From: an uncultured Porphyromonadaceae bacterium
GTDB lineage: Bacteria; Bacteroidota; Bacteroidia; Bacteroidales; Muribaculaceae
Length of the DNA stretch: 10,973 bases
Assembly (NCBI GenBank): GCA_947178685.1
Contig: CAMWZE010000022.1
Span: 1 to 10,973, forward strand
Direction of reading: 5' to 3'
Shown here: piece by piece, positions 1-7,270 of the stretch
How positions within the stretch are numbered: the stretch's first letter is position 1
Layout of the letters: each line of letters starts with the position of its first letter
The notes under the pieces: generated by a model
Database searches by the model: none
What the model saw: only the letters and a program-made list of their open reading frames with translations
What the model was told of the DNA's origin: nothing
Program-made: the position numbers and the translations under genes

Positions 1-253
1 TCGGTGAATATCTTTGGAACAGCACCTCACACATCCTGGGTGATGCCACTTCTCCTTTAAGTTCAAACGCACCGTTCTTAGGATTGGCAGAGGCTATCTC
101 TTTCGGTCCGTTGTCAGGATTCTCGATATCAACGAGGATTACTTTCACGGAATCAGGCAGCCCGTTGATTTTACCGGAGAGAGAGAAATTACCCTGTGCC
201 ATAGTCGGCATGGTCAATACCAGGGCACATAACCCGGGCATAATTTTTTTCAT
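1..253 (-). CDS. DUF4369-type exported protein, probable N-terminus of a TlpA-like thiol-disulfide oxidoreductase (3' end outside window)
   Basis: Only the first 84 codons are present; the reading frame is open to the window edge. The N-terminus (MKKIMPGLCALVLTMPTMAQ) is a signal peptide with a probable signal peptidase I site after TMA and no lipobox, so the product should be periplasmic. Residues about 22-75 show the DUF4369 pattern: an F-x-L-x-G-K-I-x-G-L-P-D start, a hydrophobic strand (VKVILVDI), then an N-G-A-F-E-L-K-G turn. In Bacteroidetes this beta-rich domain usually precedes an AhpC/TSA or thioredoxin-like domain with CxxC, which would lie beyond the window, so the thioredoxin part is inferred. 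An in-frame ATG three codons upstream (262) is an alternative start; I prefer 253 because it gives the usual MKK signal start. It follows the FISUMP gene by about 90 bp on the same strand but is separated from it by a hairpin, so joint transcription is uncertain. Confidence 0.7.
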   Translation of the reverse strand, partial: MKKIMPGLCALVLTMPTMAQGNFSLSGKINGLPDSVKVILVDIENPDNGPKEIASANPKNGAFELKGEVASPRMCEVLFQRYSP

Positions 254-283
254 GAAATCCATATGCTGTTTTTTATCGGCTTG

Positions 284-323
284 TGAATATGTCAAAGAAG
301 TTCAAACATCTTTGACATATTCA
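284..323 (-). terminator. Perfect 15-bp inverted repeat with 10-nt loop between the FISUMP gene and the DUF4369 gene
   Basis: Positions 284-298 (TGAATATGTCAAAGA) pair without mismatch with 309-323, leaving a 10-nt loop. It begins 20 bp after the stop codon of the upstream gene, where a terminator or mRNA 3' end would be expected. The stem is AT-rich and no T-run follows it on the minus strand (an A-run precedes the next gene instead), so it is not a textbook intrinsic terminator. It may be an attenuator, a 3' stabiliser, or an operator for the next gene. The structure is certain from the sequence; its role is inferred. Confidence 0.5.
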
Positions 324-342
324 AATTTTATTACCAATTTTA

Positions 343-1053
343 TTATTCCACATCTTTCACCCATCTCACGCTGAGATAGCTGTCGGCACGCATACATTCC
401 CTTGCCACCTTGCCATAGTTGGCCGTGATGCGACGGAAATAAGCCATAGAATAATACTCCTCATATTCGGGAGCGATGGTGGCAGTCCAGTAATAGGCGT
501 GTTCCCCTACGTAGTCGAGATTTATCTTAATCCAACCATAGTTTTTCTTCGGGAAACATCCACCGCCAAGATTAAGACCGAGTTCGGCGCCGGAATCTTT
601 TGCGAGCAACGCATATGCCACACCATCACCACGGAATCCCTTTGAATCGGTATTCTTCATGCCAAGAGTGCGCTCAAGTTTCTGCCAATCCTCATCGGTG
701 GGGAGTCGCCATCCATCAGGCGCGGAGTTGATGGCATCTTCGAGAGTCATGAGATTGCCATATATTGGGAAGTATTCCGATTCGAAATACTCCACATCCT
801 CATCATCTCCAAGCACATATTTGTAGTCATAATTATTGTAATATTGTGCATCGGCGAGGTCTGTGCCGTTTTTGGCATTTGAAGTGGTCCACATCTGGTC
901 GCCTATGCGCACCCATTCATATTCGTTGCCGAGATCATCAGTGACAGTGCCTCTGTCGGCAGGGCGGATCTCAGGGAGGGAGTCGCTGTCGCTACATGCG
1001 GCCATTCCGCAGAGAGCCAATCCTAAAAGAATTGAATATATAGTCTTTTTCAT
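343..1053 (-). CDS. FISUMP-domain lipoprotein (Fibrobacter succinogenes major paralogous domain family)
   Basis: A 236-residue lipoprotein. The signal peptide ends in MAAC with the lipidated cysteine at residue 20. The following SDSDS is acidic and similar to the lipoprotein export signals that send Bacteroidetes lipoproteins to the cell surface. FISUMP hallmarks appear in order: D-D-L-G-N-E-Y-x-W-V-R-I-G-D-Q-M-W (39-55), Y-G-N-L (98-101), A-P-D-G-W-R-L-P-T-D-E-D-W (111-123), Y-Y-W-T-A-T (187-192) and S-V-R-W-V-K-D (228-234). The last motif is normally SVRCV(K/R)D, so a tryptophan replaces the usual cysteine. The family has a C-type-lectin-like look but no established function. The protein is rich in Asp, Glu and Tyr. 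Its ATG overlaps the TAA of the preceding gene (TAATG), which implies translational coupling and a shared job with that lipoprotein, probably as a surface accessory of the SusCD transporter. Confidence 0.85.
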   Translation of the reverse strand: MKKTIYSILLGLALCGMAACSDSDSLPEIRPADRGTVTDDLGNEYEWVRIGDQMWTTSNAKNGTDLADAQYYNNYDYKYVLGDDEDVEYFESEYFPIYGNLMTLEDAINSAPDGWRLPTDEDWQKLERTLGMKNTDSKGFRGDGVAYALLAKDSGAELGLNLGGGCFPKKNYGWIKINLDYVGEHAYYWTATIAPEYEEYYSMAYFRRITANYGKVARECMRADSYLSVRWVKDVE

Positions 1054-1985
1054 TATTTCACTGCGTTAAAATCAATACCAAGAGTTTCGATACATTCCTT
1101 CAGCATGTTGTATTTCTCCACGATTTTGGGATAGTCTCCCCATTTATCCATGAAATCAGCTTCATCTTCATCGAAGACGGCACTCATGAAGCTGGCAAGA
1201 TCGTTTTTCTTCGATAAGAAGGCATCATAATCAACCTCTCCATATCGGTCAGGATAATATCTGAGGAAACCGGCCTCGTATATAATTTCGATATCCTGCT
1301 CATCCATCCATTCAGGGAAGGAATCTACGATGTAATAATTATCATAGTGTTCCTCACAGATAGCGAAGAAGGGTTCGAGTTCCGGACTGTACGAATCGAT
1401 TTTTGTGGATATAAGTTGAGAAAGGAGATTCTTTCCCAACGCCTTAGCTGTCTCTTCGTCAGCCTCAATCCATTCATCGACATTAATGGCAAAACATCTC
1501 CAGCAACTCATATAGTCTACCGGACTTGGATCATCATATGTGTCTTTCTGATTAGAGTTGAGGTTGGAGACAAGAAGAATTGAGTATGGCTTTAGCTGGC
1601 TTCCTTCGATATTTATGTAAGGGAGGAAATATTTTGCAACCATATCAGTCGCGTGCTGCTTATCTTCATCAGCCACCTCGTCGAAATAATAGGAGAAGTA
1701 GGTGTTATCAGTGAGAGCCCAGTTGAAGTCAACCATCTCAGTATGCTCAATACCAAACTCATCGGTGTAAGTTCCGAGAAGGTCGGAGAAGATTAGATAT
1801 ATACCGGTATCTTTGAAGAAGTCTCTGCGCAGTTCGGCGGTAGCGCTTTTATCAGCCGGGTCAGCCTCGAAGAAGTTCTTGTAGGGTTCACTCGGCTGCA
1901 GCTTCTCTGAGCCGTCGCCACAAGAGCAAACTAACAAGGAGAAGATCGCAGTTAACCCGAGGAATATATGATGTATTCTTTTCAT
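1053..1985 (-). CDS. Acidic lipoprotein, probable catalytically dead relative of the Bacteroidetes putative zinc metallopeptidase family (Peptidase_Mx1)
   Basis: A 310-residue lipoprotein: hydrophobic signal, then VCSC with the likely lipidated cysteine at 22. By eye it follows the layout of the SusCD-associated Mx1 lipoproteins. A helix-forming N-terminal part comes first (about 48-60), then KPYSILLVSNLNS (132-144, where the family has a K-x-I-x-L-x-G-S strand), F-A-I-N-V-D-E-W (165-172), a G-F-L-R-Y-Y-P segment (239-245, family G-F-V-S-x-Y-A), and an ending K-I-V-E-K-Y-N-M-L-K with T-L-G-I-D-F-N-A-V-K (287-310, family K...V..Y....GID...LR). The expected HExxH helix is K-N-L-L-S-Q-L-I-S-T-K-I (185-196), with no histidine or glutamate, and the later E-D-F-x-E ligand region reads N-D-L-A-S (261-265). 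So it cannot bind zinc in the family's way. It is very acidic (about 60 Asp/Glu against about 23 Lys/Arg by hand count). It lies 65 bp after SusD and is probably part of the same surface complex. Family assignment is moderate; the reading frame is firm. Confidence 0.6.
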   Translation of the reverse strand: MKRIHHIFLGLTAIFSLLVCSCGDGSEKLQPSEPYKNFFEADPADKSATAELRRDFFKDTGIYLIFSDLLGTYTDEFGIEHTEMVDFNWALTDNTYFSYYFDEVADEDKQHATDMVAKYFLPYINIEGSQLKPYSILLVSNLNSNQKDTYDDPSPVDYMSCWRCFAINVDEWIEADEETAKALGKNLLSQLISTKIDSYSPELEPFFAICEEHYDNYYIVDSFPEWMDEQDIEIIYEAGFLRYYPDRYGEVDYDAFLSKKNDLASFMSAVFDEDEADFMDKWGDYPKIVEKYNMLKECIETLGIDFNAVK

Positions 1986-2020
1986 GTTGTTTTATATCGT
2001 TAGATTATTGTGAAGTATAG

Positions 2021-2050
2021 TCAACATCTGTGGATTTACGTGGATGTCAA
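2021..2050 (-). promoter_or_regulatory. Possible mRNA stem-loop directly after the SusD stop codon
   Basis: On the minus strand TTGACATC (2050-2043) can pair with GATGTTGA (2028-2021) across a 14-nt loop; two of the eight pairs are G-U, so the stem forms in RNA rather than as a perfect DNA palindrome. It starts at the base after the SusD stop. It could protect or terminate part of the susCD message so that the lipoprotein genes downstream are expressed less, but no T-run follows. The pairing is short and may be chance. Confidence 0.3.
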
Positions 2051-3688
2051 TCACCAGTCCCAATCATCGTCCCAGTCGTCGTCCCAATCATTGTCATCAT
2101 CGTCATCCTCGTCATCGAGATTGTCGAAACTTGAGCCGTGGACATTAGTGGTAGAGAAAGCCGGACGGTTAGGACGATCTATATTGCCTAATGAGACCTG
2201 GAAATTTCTCACCGCACGGGGAATAGGGAGAGTATAGGCCATATCATTCTTCTCAAGGCGATACCAGTCGGTATGATTGTAATCATAATTGGACTCGTAG
2301 GGATAACCGTGGATTATCTCTTTGCTCCAGGGATATGGCGCACAAACTGAATAACGGCGCAGGTCAAACCAACGGTGACCCTCGATAAGGAACTCGCGGG
2401 CACGCTCATCGCGGATAAGGTCGATCAATTCGTTGCCTGATTCCGTCACAGTCACGTCGCCCTCCATTCTTGTGGCGAGGAATTTCTCCATCGTTGTTCT
2501 TGCCGTAGCCTCATCACCATTATAAGCAGAAGCCTCAGCAAGTGTGAAATAGGCTTCGGGTGTGCGGAAACAGAACACGCTGCCCACAGTGGTGTATGAG
2601 CCGATAGCCTCCTGCTGACCGTTAATCTTGCGGAATACGTCTGTGCCACGATACTGGGCATCACCTACATATCTTTTCTTGCGGTAATCTGAATCAGAGT
2701 AGAGCTTCAGCATATCATCGGAGATATGTATTGCAGGAGAATCATATTTTGAATCCTGAAAGAAGAAGGCAATAAGATAATCACCCATTGAGAAAAGCAC
2801 TTCAGGCGAGGAGGCATCAAGACAGTTGTCGCCTATAGATATAGCGCCGATATTGGTCAAACGATTGTTGACGGCGAGCACCTCCTTGGCTTTGAGAATT
2901 GCATTGTCCCAATCCTGCATATAAAGATATACACGGCTCTGGAGGAGTCTCACAGTATTGACATCGGCATGATAGATAGATTTGCGCACAGTGCCTTCAA
3001 GAGATTCCTCTGCTAAGGCGAGATCTTCGAGCACCTTCTCATATGTCTCGACAAGGGTGGCTCGTTCAAATTCCTTATCTTCGATCATTTCGGTGAATTT
3101 GAGCGGCATGCCGGTCTTGGTGGCGGCTGTAGCCGGATCATATGGTTCGCAATACAGGTTGGCGAGAGTGAAATAGTAGAGGGCGCGGAGGAAGTAGGCC
3201 TCACCTTTCACACGGCGTTTGTTCATGTCATCGTCTGGCGAATTTGAAGGTTGCTCGTCGATGAGAGCGATCACCATATTGCAGACATTGATGCGCTTAT
3301 AGGGTGAGTTGAAATAAATATCGTCACCACCTTGATAGCGTAGCTGGTTGTCAACCCCCGTGTCTTGCTGCCATGTGAAGAAAGCGAACATATCATCATA
3401 ATACTCAATGAGATTGTAGGGTTCCTCACTTGTTCTTATCTCATCGCTCATGAAATGCAGGATGTCAAAGTGGTCATCACGTTCACTGCTGACATAACTG
3501 GAGCCGGTTTTGTAATATCTTCCGGTGTGGAGATAAGCATCACCGAGAAGCACCTCATCGAGATCTTCCCAAGAGTTTACTTTGGCGAGATCCTGGGAAT
3601 ACTCTTTCAGGAAGTCGTTGCAGGAAGTGGCGCCCATTCCGCAGAGCAGTATTACGGCGCTATATATGAATTTGCTGATAGATTTCAT
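2051..3688 (-). CDS. SusD/RagB family outer-membrane lipoprotein with an Asp/Trp-rich C-terminal tail
   Basis: A surface nutrient-binding lipoprotein that caps its SusC partner. The 545-residue length is normal. The signal peptide ends in ATSC with the lipidated cysteine at 23, followed by NDFLKEYS as is common in SusD. The N-terminal SusD-like part carries the K-V-N-S-W-E-D-L helix and a TPR-type helix with G-E-A-Y-F-L-R-A-L-Y-Y-F near the middle. The C-terminal RagB/SusD part shows R-D-E-R-A-R-E-F-L-I-E-G-H-R-W-F-D-L-R-R and then Y-T-L-P-I-P, the family's best-conserved motifs. The last 22 residues are almost only Asp and Trp, encoded partly by a 12-bp tandem repeat, and are not part of the usual fold. 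The start is 14 bp after the SusC stop, so the two are co-transcribed. The ligand cannot be read from sequence; no carbohydrate-active enzyme lies nearby. Confidence 0.96.
   Translation of the reverse strand: MKSISKFIYSAVILLCGMGATSCNDFLKEYSQDLAKVNSWEDLDEVLLGDAYLHTGRYYKTGSSYVSSERDDHFDILHFMSDEIRTSEEPYNLIEYYDDMFAFFTWQQDTGVDNQLRYQGGDDIYFNSPYKRINVCNMVIALIDEQPSNSPDDDMNKRRVKGEAYFLRALYYFTLANLYCEPYDPATAATKTGMPLKFTEMIEDKEFERATLVETYEKVLEDLALAEESLEGTVRKSIYHADVNTVRLLQSRVYLYMQDWDNAILKAKEVLAVNNRLTNIGAISIGDNCLDASSPEVLFSMGDYLIAFFFQDSKYDSPAIHISDDMLKLYSDSDYRKKRYVGDAQYRGTDVFRKINGQQEAIGSYTTVGSVFCFRTPEAYFTLAEASAYNGDEATARTTMEKFLATRMEGDVTVTESGNELIDLIRDERAREFLIEGHRWFDLRRYSVCAPYPWSKEIIHGYPYESNYDYNHTDWYRLEKNDMAYTLPIPRAVRNFQVSLGNIDRPNRPAFSTTNVHGSSFDNLDDEDDDDDNDWDDDWDDDWDW
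2058..2093. repeat. Three tandem 12-bp units inside the 3' end of the SusD gene
   Basis: On the plus strand the units are TCCCAATCATCG, TCCCAGTCGTCG and TCCCAATCATTG, end to end. On the coding strand they specify a four-residue Trp-Asp period in the SusD tail. The adjoining 2094-2119 is a looser run of GTCATC triplets coding for Asp and Glu. Because the unit is a multiple of three, gain or loss of copies would change tail length without a frameshift. Confidence 0.9.
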
Positions 3689-3702
3689 ATCTTGAAGGTT
3701 GT

Positions 3703-6700
3703 TTAGAAGGAGATGTTAAGTCCGAATGAGAATCCGGGACGATCTGAGAGTTGAATGGTGGTGAAGCCACCCTGAGTGGGTGTCTGTCCTTTCAGTTTTT
3801 TGTCGCAGATAGTAAAGAGATTAGTACCGGTGACAGTGAGCTCAAGACGTTTGCAGCCCCAAGGTTTCAGGAGATTGCTCGGGAAATCGTATGAGAGGCT
3901 GAGGGTGTTGAGCTTCAGATAGTCGGAGCTGACCACACGGATGTCGGAGTAGTCATACATATCCCAGTAAGAGTCGGCCAAGGCCTGGATGCCATCCATG
4001 TTTGACGACCAATGGTTGAGATATTTGAAATAGTTGGGATGCATCTGTCCGATGATGGCAGGGATATTTGTGTGAAGCTCGTCGCCCGGTTTCTGCCAGC
4101 GGTCGAGATAATCACGGCTGAGATTGTTTTCAGATTTGATCTTACCCTGCTGCGCATATACACCGTTACTTTCAGTGCCGGATCCATACATACCGAAGAG
4201 ACGGGTCTTGGCTCCGAGGCTATAGACGAAATTGGCATTGAGTCGGAGATTCTTCCAGCGGAGAATGGTGGAGAGGTTACCAGACATGATAGGTTCGCGA
4301 GAGCCGCTTGCGGAGAGCACACTTGTATAGGTGTCATACTTGCTGAGACCTTTGAGGTCTTCCGTATGGTCGATCCAGTCGTCAAACATCGGGCCGCCGT
4401 CAACGGGGCTAAGTCCGAGGAATTTGTAGGAATAGAATGTGCCTACAGGTTGTCCTTTCACGATAGCGGTACCGTTGAGGAAGTCATCAAGGTCGTATGA
4501 TTCTCCGGCCGGTAGCGACTTAACCTTGTTGATGTAGCGTGAGAAGTTGGTAGATACGCTCCACTGCCAGTCTTTGGTGCTGATGATGCGTCCGGTGATG
4601 CCGAAAGAGTAGCCGGTGTTGTCGATATCGCCACCGTTCACCACATAGCTCTCATAGCCGTTGACGGTGGAGATGGTCTTGGTCATGAAGGCATCCTTGG
4701 TATGTTTCCAGTAGAAAGATGCGTCAAACTGGAGAGCACGGTTGAAGAAACCCCATTCGAAACCGAGGTTGTAGCTTGAGGTTTTCTCCCAGCGTAGATC
4801 CGGGTTGGGGTTACGCTCCACAGTAGACATATATTCGCCGTAGAAGTCGTTGTAAGAACCTTGGCGTATAATCATTACCGGCGACTGATCGGAGAGCATA
4901 TTACCCTGGAAACCGTAGCTGCCTTTCACGGAGAAATAGTCGAGCCAGGTGAGGTCGCGCAGAGATGGGAGCTGGGCTGCGTCGAAAGAAGCCGACACCG
5001 ACCAGATGGGGAGAAGCTTGTCGTTGGCACGGTCGCCGAAGCTGTTGGAACCGTCGACACGGGCATTGGCGTTAAGGAAGATCATACGCTGCCAGTTGTA
5101 GCTTGCCGTGATATAAGCGGAGAGCACATTCTGCTTGGAGTTGGATATGGAGGGGGTGTTGGAGGCGAGCCATGCACCATAGTTGGTATATTTGGTGATG
5201 TCGATTCCATTAGCGAAGCTCATGCCGCGGTCGGGGAAATATCCTCGGGTAGTGTTGGAATAACCCTTATAGCTTTCGGAGCTTGCCTCCACACCGATGC
5301 CGCCGCTGAAGTTATGCACGTCATGGAAATAATTGTTCCAGTCGAGCTGCACGCGGGCGGTCCAGCTGCGCAGGTTGGTATTGTTGACAGAGAGTTCACC
5401 TCCCTGAGGCATAGCGCTATATTCGGGAGGTGTCTCTCCGAGCTCGCAGCTACGCAGTTTGGCAGCGTAATAAGTCTCCTGACCCCAGAGACTGTTGATG
5501 CCGGTGTTTGATGCGGTGTAGGAGAAGATCGCGTTAGCCGAGAGCCAGTCGGTGATCGTAAACCGGAAGTTAGTGTTGAAAGATATCTGAGTTCCGTTCT
5601 GGTCCACACCACTATGCTCAAGCTCGTTGAGAATGTTGTAGCGATAGGGATAGCCCTGATATTCCCTTTGGTCGTAATAGTAAAGCGAACCGTCGGTGTT
5701 GTATGCGGGAATCACGCGGCTTGCACGGTAGGCATACTGTAGAGGTGCGATTGAACTCCGATAGTAGCTGCGGTCGGAGACGGAGCCGTTCAGACCGAAG
5801 GTGGCTGTGAGCCAGCTTGCGAAGTTCACGTCGAGGTTCACCATAGCGTTGTAGCGCTTGTTGGTGTTACCCTTTACGATGTCATCATCATCGGTGAAGC
5901 CGATAGATGCGTAGTATGCTGTCTTGGATGAACCACCGCTCACGGTGAGTGTATGTTGCTGAGAGAAACTGTCGTGGGTGAGGAGATCGAACCAATCGGT
6001 GTTGACGGTCTCAAACCAGCTGAGCTGGCTGTTAAACTGATCCGGCGTGATACGGCCGCCGTAAAGTTCGTTCATGAGATATTCGAAACCTACGAGCGTA
6101 TTGTTGGGGTTGTAGACGTAATGGTCGGCGAAGATCTGTTTGGAAAGGGCGATACGCTCCTTGGAGTTGAGCACATCCACCGAGCGGTCGGTGTAGCGCG
6201 GGCGAGCCTTCCATGTGAAGGAGTTGGTATAGCGTATGCTGGCCGGTCCCTCCTTACCACGCTTCGTGGTGATGACGATCACGCCGTTGGCCGCTTTTGT
6301 GCCGTAGAGGGCAGTGGCCGACGCATCCTTGAGCACGTCGAGACGCTCGATATCCTGAGGATTGAGACCGGAGATAGCGTTGCCGAGACGATTCACATAG
6401 TCGGGGTCGTTGAGCTCATCAGGAGAGATGGGCACAGGATCTTTCACCACGATACCGTCTACCACCCAGAGAGGCTCACGGTTACCGATGATGGATGAAG
6501 TGCCTCGGATACGGATCTTCGGAGCCGCACCGGATTCGCCGGAGTTGGACATAAACATAAGGTCGGGCACCTGGCCTTCGAGCATCTGGTCGATCGAGAG
6601 AGCGTCAGGGCGCATGATATCCTCAGCCTTTATAGATGTGATGGCGCTGGTTGAGGCACGCTTGTCGATCACCTTATAACCGGTGACCACCACATCGTCG

Positions 6701-7251
6701 AAAGTCTTGGTGTCGGGGGTGAGAGCGAAGTTGATTGTCTCCGAGTCGCTCACCTTGTGCTGAGCGGGTTTGTAGCCGAGATAAGAGACAGTGAGGGTAG
6801 AACCCTTCTTGGCATATATGGTGTATTCACCCTCAAGGCCTGTCACCACACCCGTAGAGCTGTTTTTATCGAAAATAGATGCTCCCACGAGCGGTTCTCC
6901 CGTAAGTTCATCGCGCACAGTGCCTGACACAGAATTAGTGATCTGCTTGATGATGATAGAATTTTTGTCGATCACATAGCTCACGTGTTTGGGATTGAGC
7001 ACTTCATCGAGAGCCTGCTTTACAGTAGGCTGGGGGAGAGAAACTTTCACCTTCTTCAGGAAACGTACGTCTTTGACATTGTAAATCACCGACATGCCGG
7101 TCTGCTGATGAATTGTTTTGAAAAGTTGCTCTATCGACATCTCGGTGTCGGGGAGGTCAAGGCGGGCATTTGCTCCCGAGGAATTATCCGCGAAGATAGC
7201 AGCCTGCAATGACAGGAGCGCAAATAGCGTCAGTATAAAAAATTGTTTCAT
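3703..7251 (-). CDS. SusC/RagA family TonB-dependent transporter with N-terminal STN signalling domain
   Basis: An 1182-residue outer-membrane transporter that imports a ligand delivered by SusD, driven by TonB. Domains in order: signal peptide (1-21, cleavage near IFA), STN secretin/TonB short domain (about 38-103), CarboxypepD_reg-like beta-sandwich (about 106-180, G-T-V-R-D-E-L-T-G-E-P-L-V-G-A), TonB box FDDVVVTGYK (184-193), plug (about 198-330, with I-R-I-R-G-T-S-S-I and L-W-V-V-D-G-I and D-A-S-A-T-A-L-Y-G-T-K-A-A-N-G-V-I), then the beta-barrel to a terminal phenylalanine (F-S-F-G-L-N-I-S-F), the usual signal for outer-membrane insertion. The STN domain, absent from many SusC proteins, is the part that signals to a FecR-type anti-sigma factor, and a fecR gene ends 19 bp upstream. 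That makes this a transducer as well as a porter. The length is typical of STN-bearing SusC. Confidence 0.97.
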   Translation of the reverse strand: MKQFFILTLFALLSLQAAIFADNSSGANARLDLPDTEMSIEQLFKTIHQQTGMSVIYNVKDVRFLKKVKVSLPQPTVKQALDEVLNPKHVSYVIDKNSIIIKQITNSVSGTVRDELTGEPLVGASIFDKNSSTGVVTGLEGEYTIYAKKGSTLTVSYLGYKPAQHKVSDSETINFALTPDTKTFDDVVVTGYKVIDKRASTSAITSIKAEDIMRPDALSIDQMLEGQVPDLMFMSNSGESGAAPKIRIRGTSSIIGNREPLWVVDGIVVKDPVPISPDELNDPDYVNRLGNAISGLNPQDIERLDVLKDASATALYGTKAANGVIVITTKRGKEGPASIRYTNSFTWKARPRYTDRSVDVLNSKERIALSKQIFADHYVYNPNNTLVGFEYLMNELYGGRITPDQFNSQLSWFETVNTDWFDLLTHDSFSQQHTLTVSGGSSKTAYYASIGFTDDDDIVKGNTNKRYNAMVNLDVNFASWLTATFGLNGSVSDRSYYRSSIAPLQYAYRASRVIPAYNTDGSLYYYDQREYQGYPYRYNILNELEHSGVDQNGTQISFNTNFRFTITDWLSANAIFSYTASNTGINSLWGQETYYAAKLRSCELGETPPEYSAMPQGGELSVNNTNLRSWTARVQLDWNNYFHDVHNFSGGIGVEASSESYKGYSNTTRGYFPDRGMSFANGIDITKYTNYGAWLASNTPSISNSKQNVLSAYITASYNWQRMIFLNANARVDGSNSFGDRANDKLLPIWSVSASFDAAQLPSLRDLTWLDYFSVKGSYGFQGNMLSDQSPVMIIRQGSYNDFYGEYMSTVERNPNPDLRWEKTSSYNLGFEWGFFNRALQFDASFYWKHTKDAFMTKTISTVNGYESYVVNGGDIDNTGYSFGITGRIISTKDWQWSVSTNFSRYINKVKSLPAGESYDLDDFLNGTAIVKGQPVGTFYSYKFLGLSPVDGGPMFDDWIDHTEDLKGLSKYDTYTSVLSASGSREPIMSGNLSTILRWKNLRLNANFVYSLGAKTRLFGMYGSGTESNGVYAQQGKIKSENNLSRDYLDRWQKPGDELHTNIPAIIGQMHPNYFKYLNHWSSNMDGIQALADSYWDMYDYSDIRVVSSDYLKLNTLSLSYDFPSNLLKPWGCKRLELTVTGTNLFTICDKKLKGQTPTQGGFTTIQLSDRPGFSFGLNISF

Positions 7252-7270
7252 GCCGCTTTGTTGGTTAGGA

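Noticed and set aside
2010..2237. Plus-strand frame with a Ser/Gln-rich repeat
   Set aside because: The repeat is the antisense of the Asp/Trp tail codons of SusD; there is no signal, promoter or conserved domain to support a gene.
4861..5511. Long plus-strand open frame (216 codons) inside the SusC gene
   Set aside because: It lies fully antisense to a well-conserved TonB-dependent transporter, has no recognisable domain and looks like a by-product of codon bias; the same holds for the other plus-strand frames at 4012-4500, 5953-6498 and 10624-10875.
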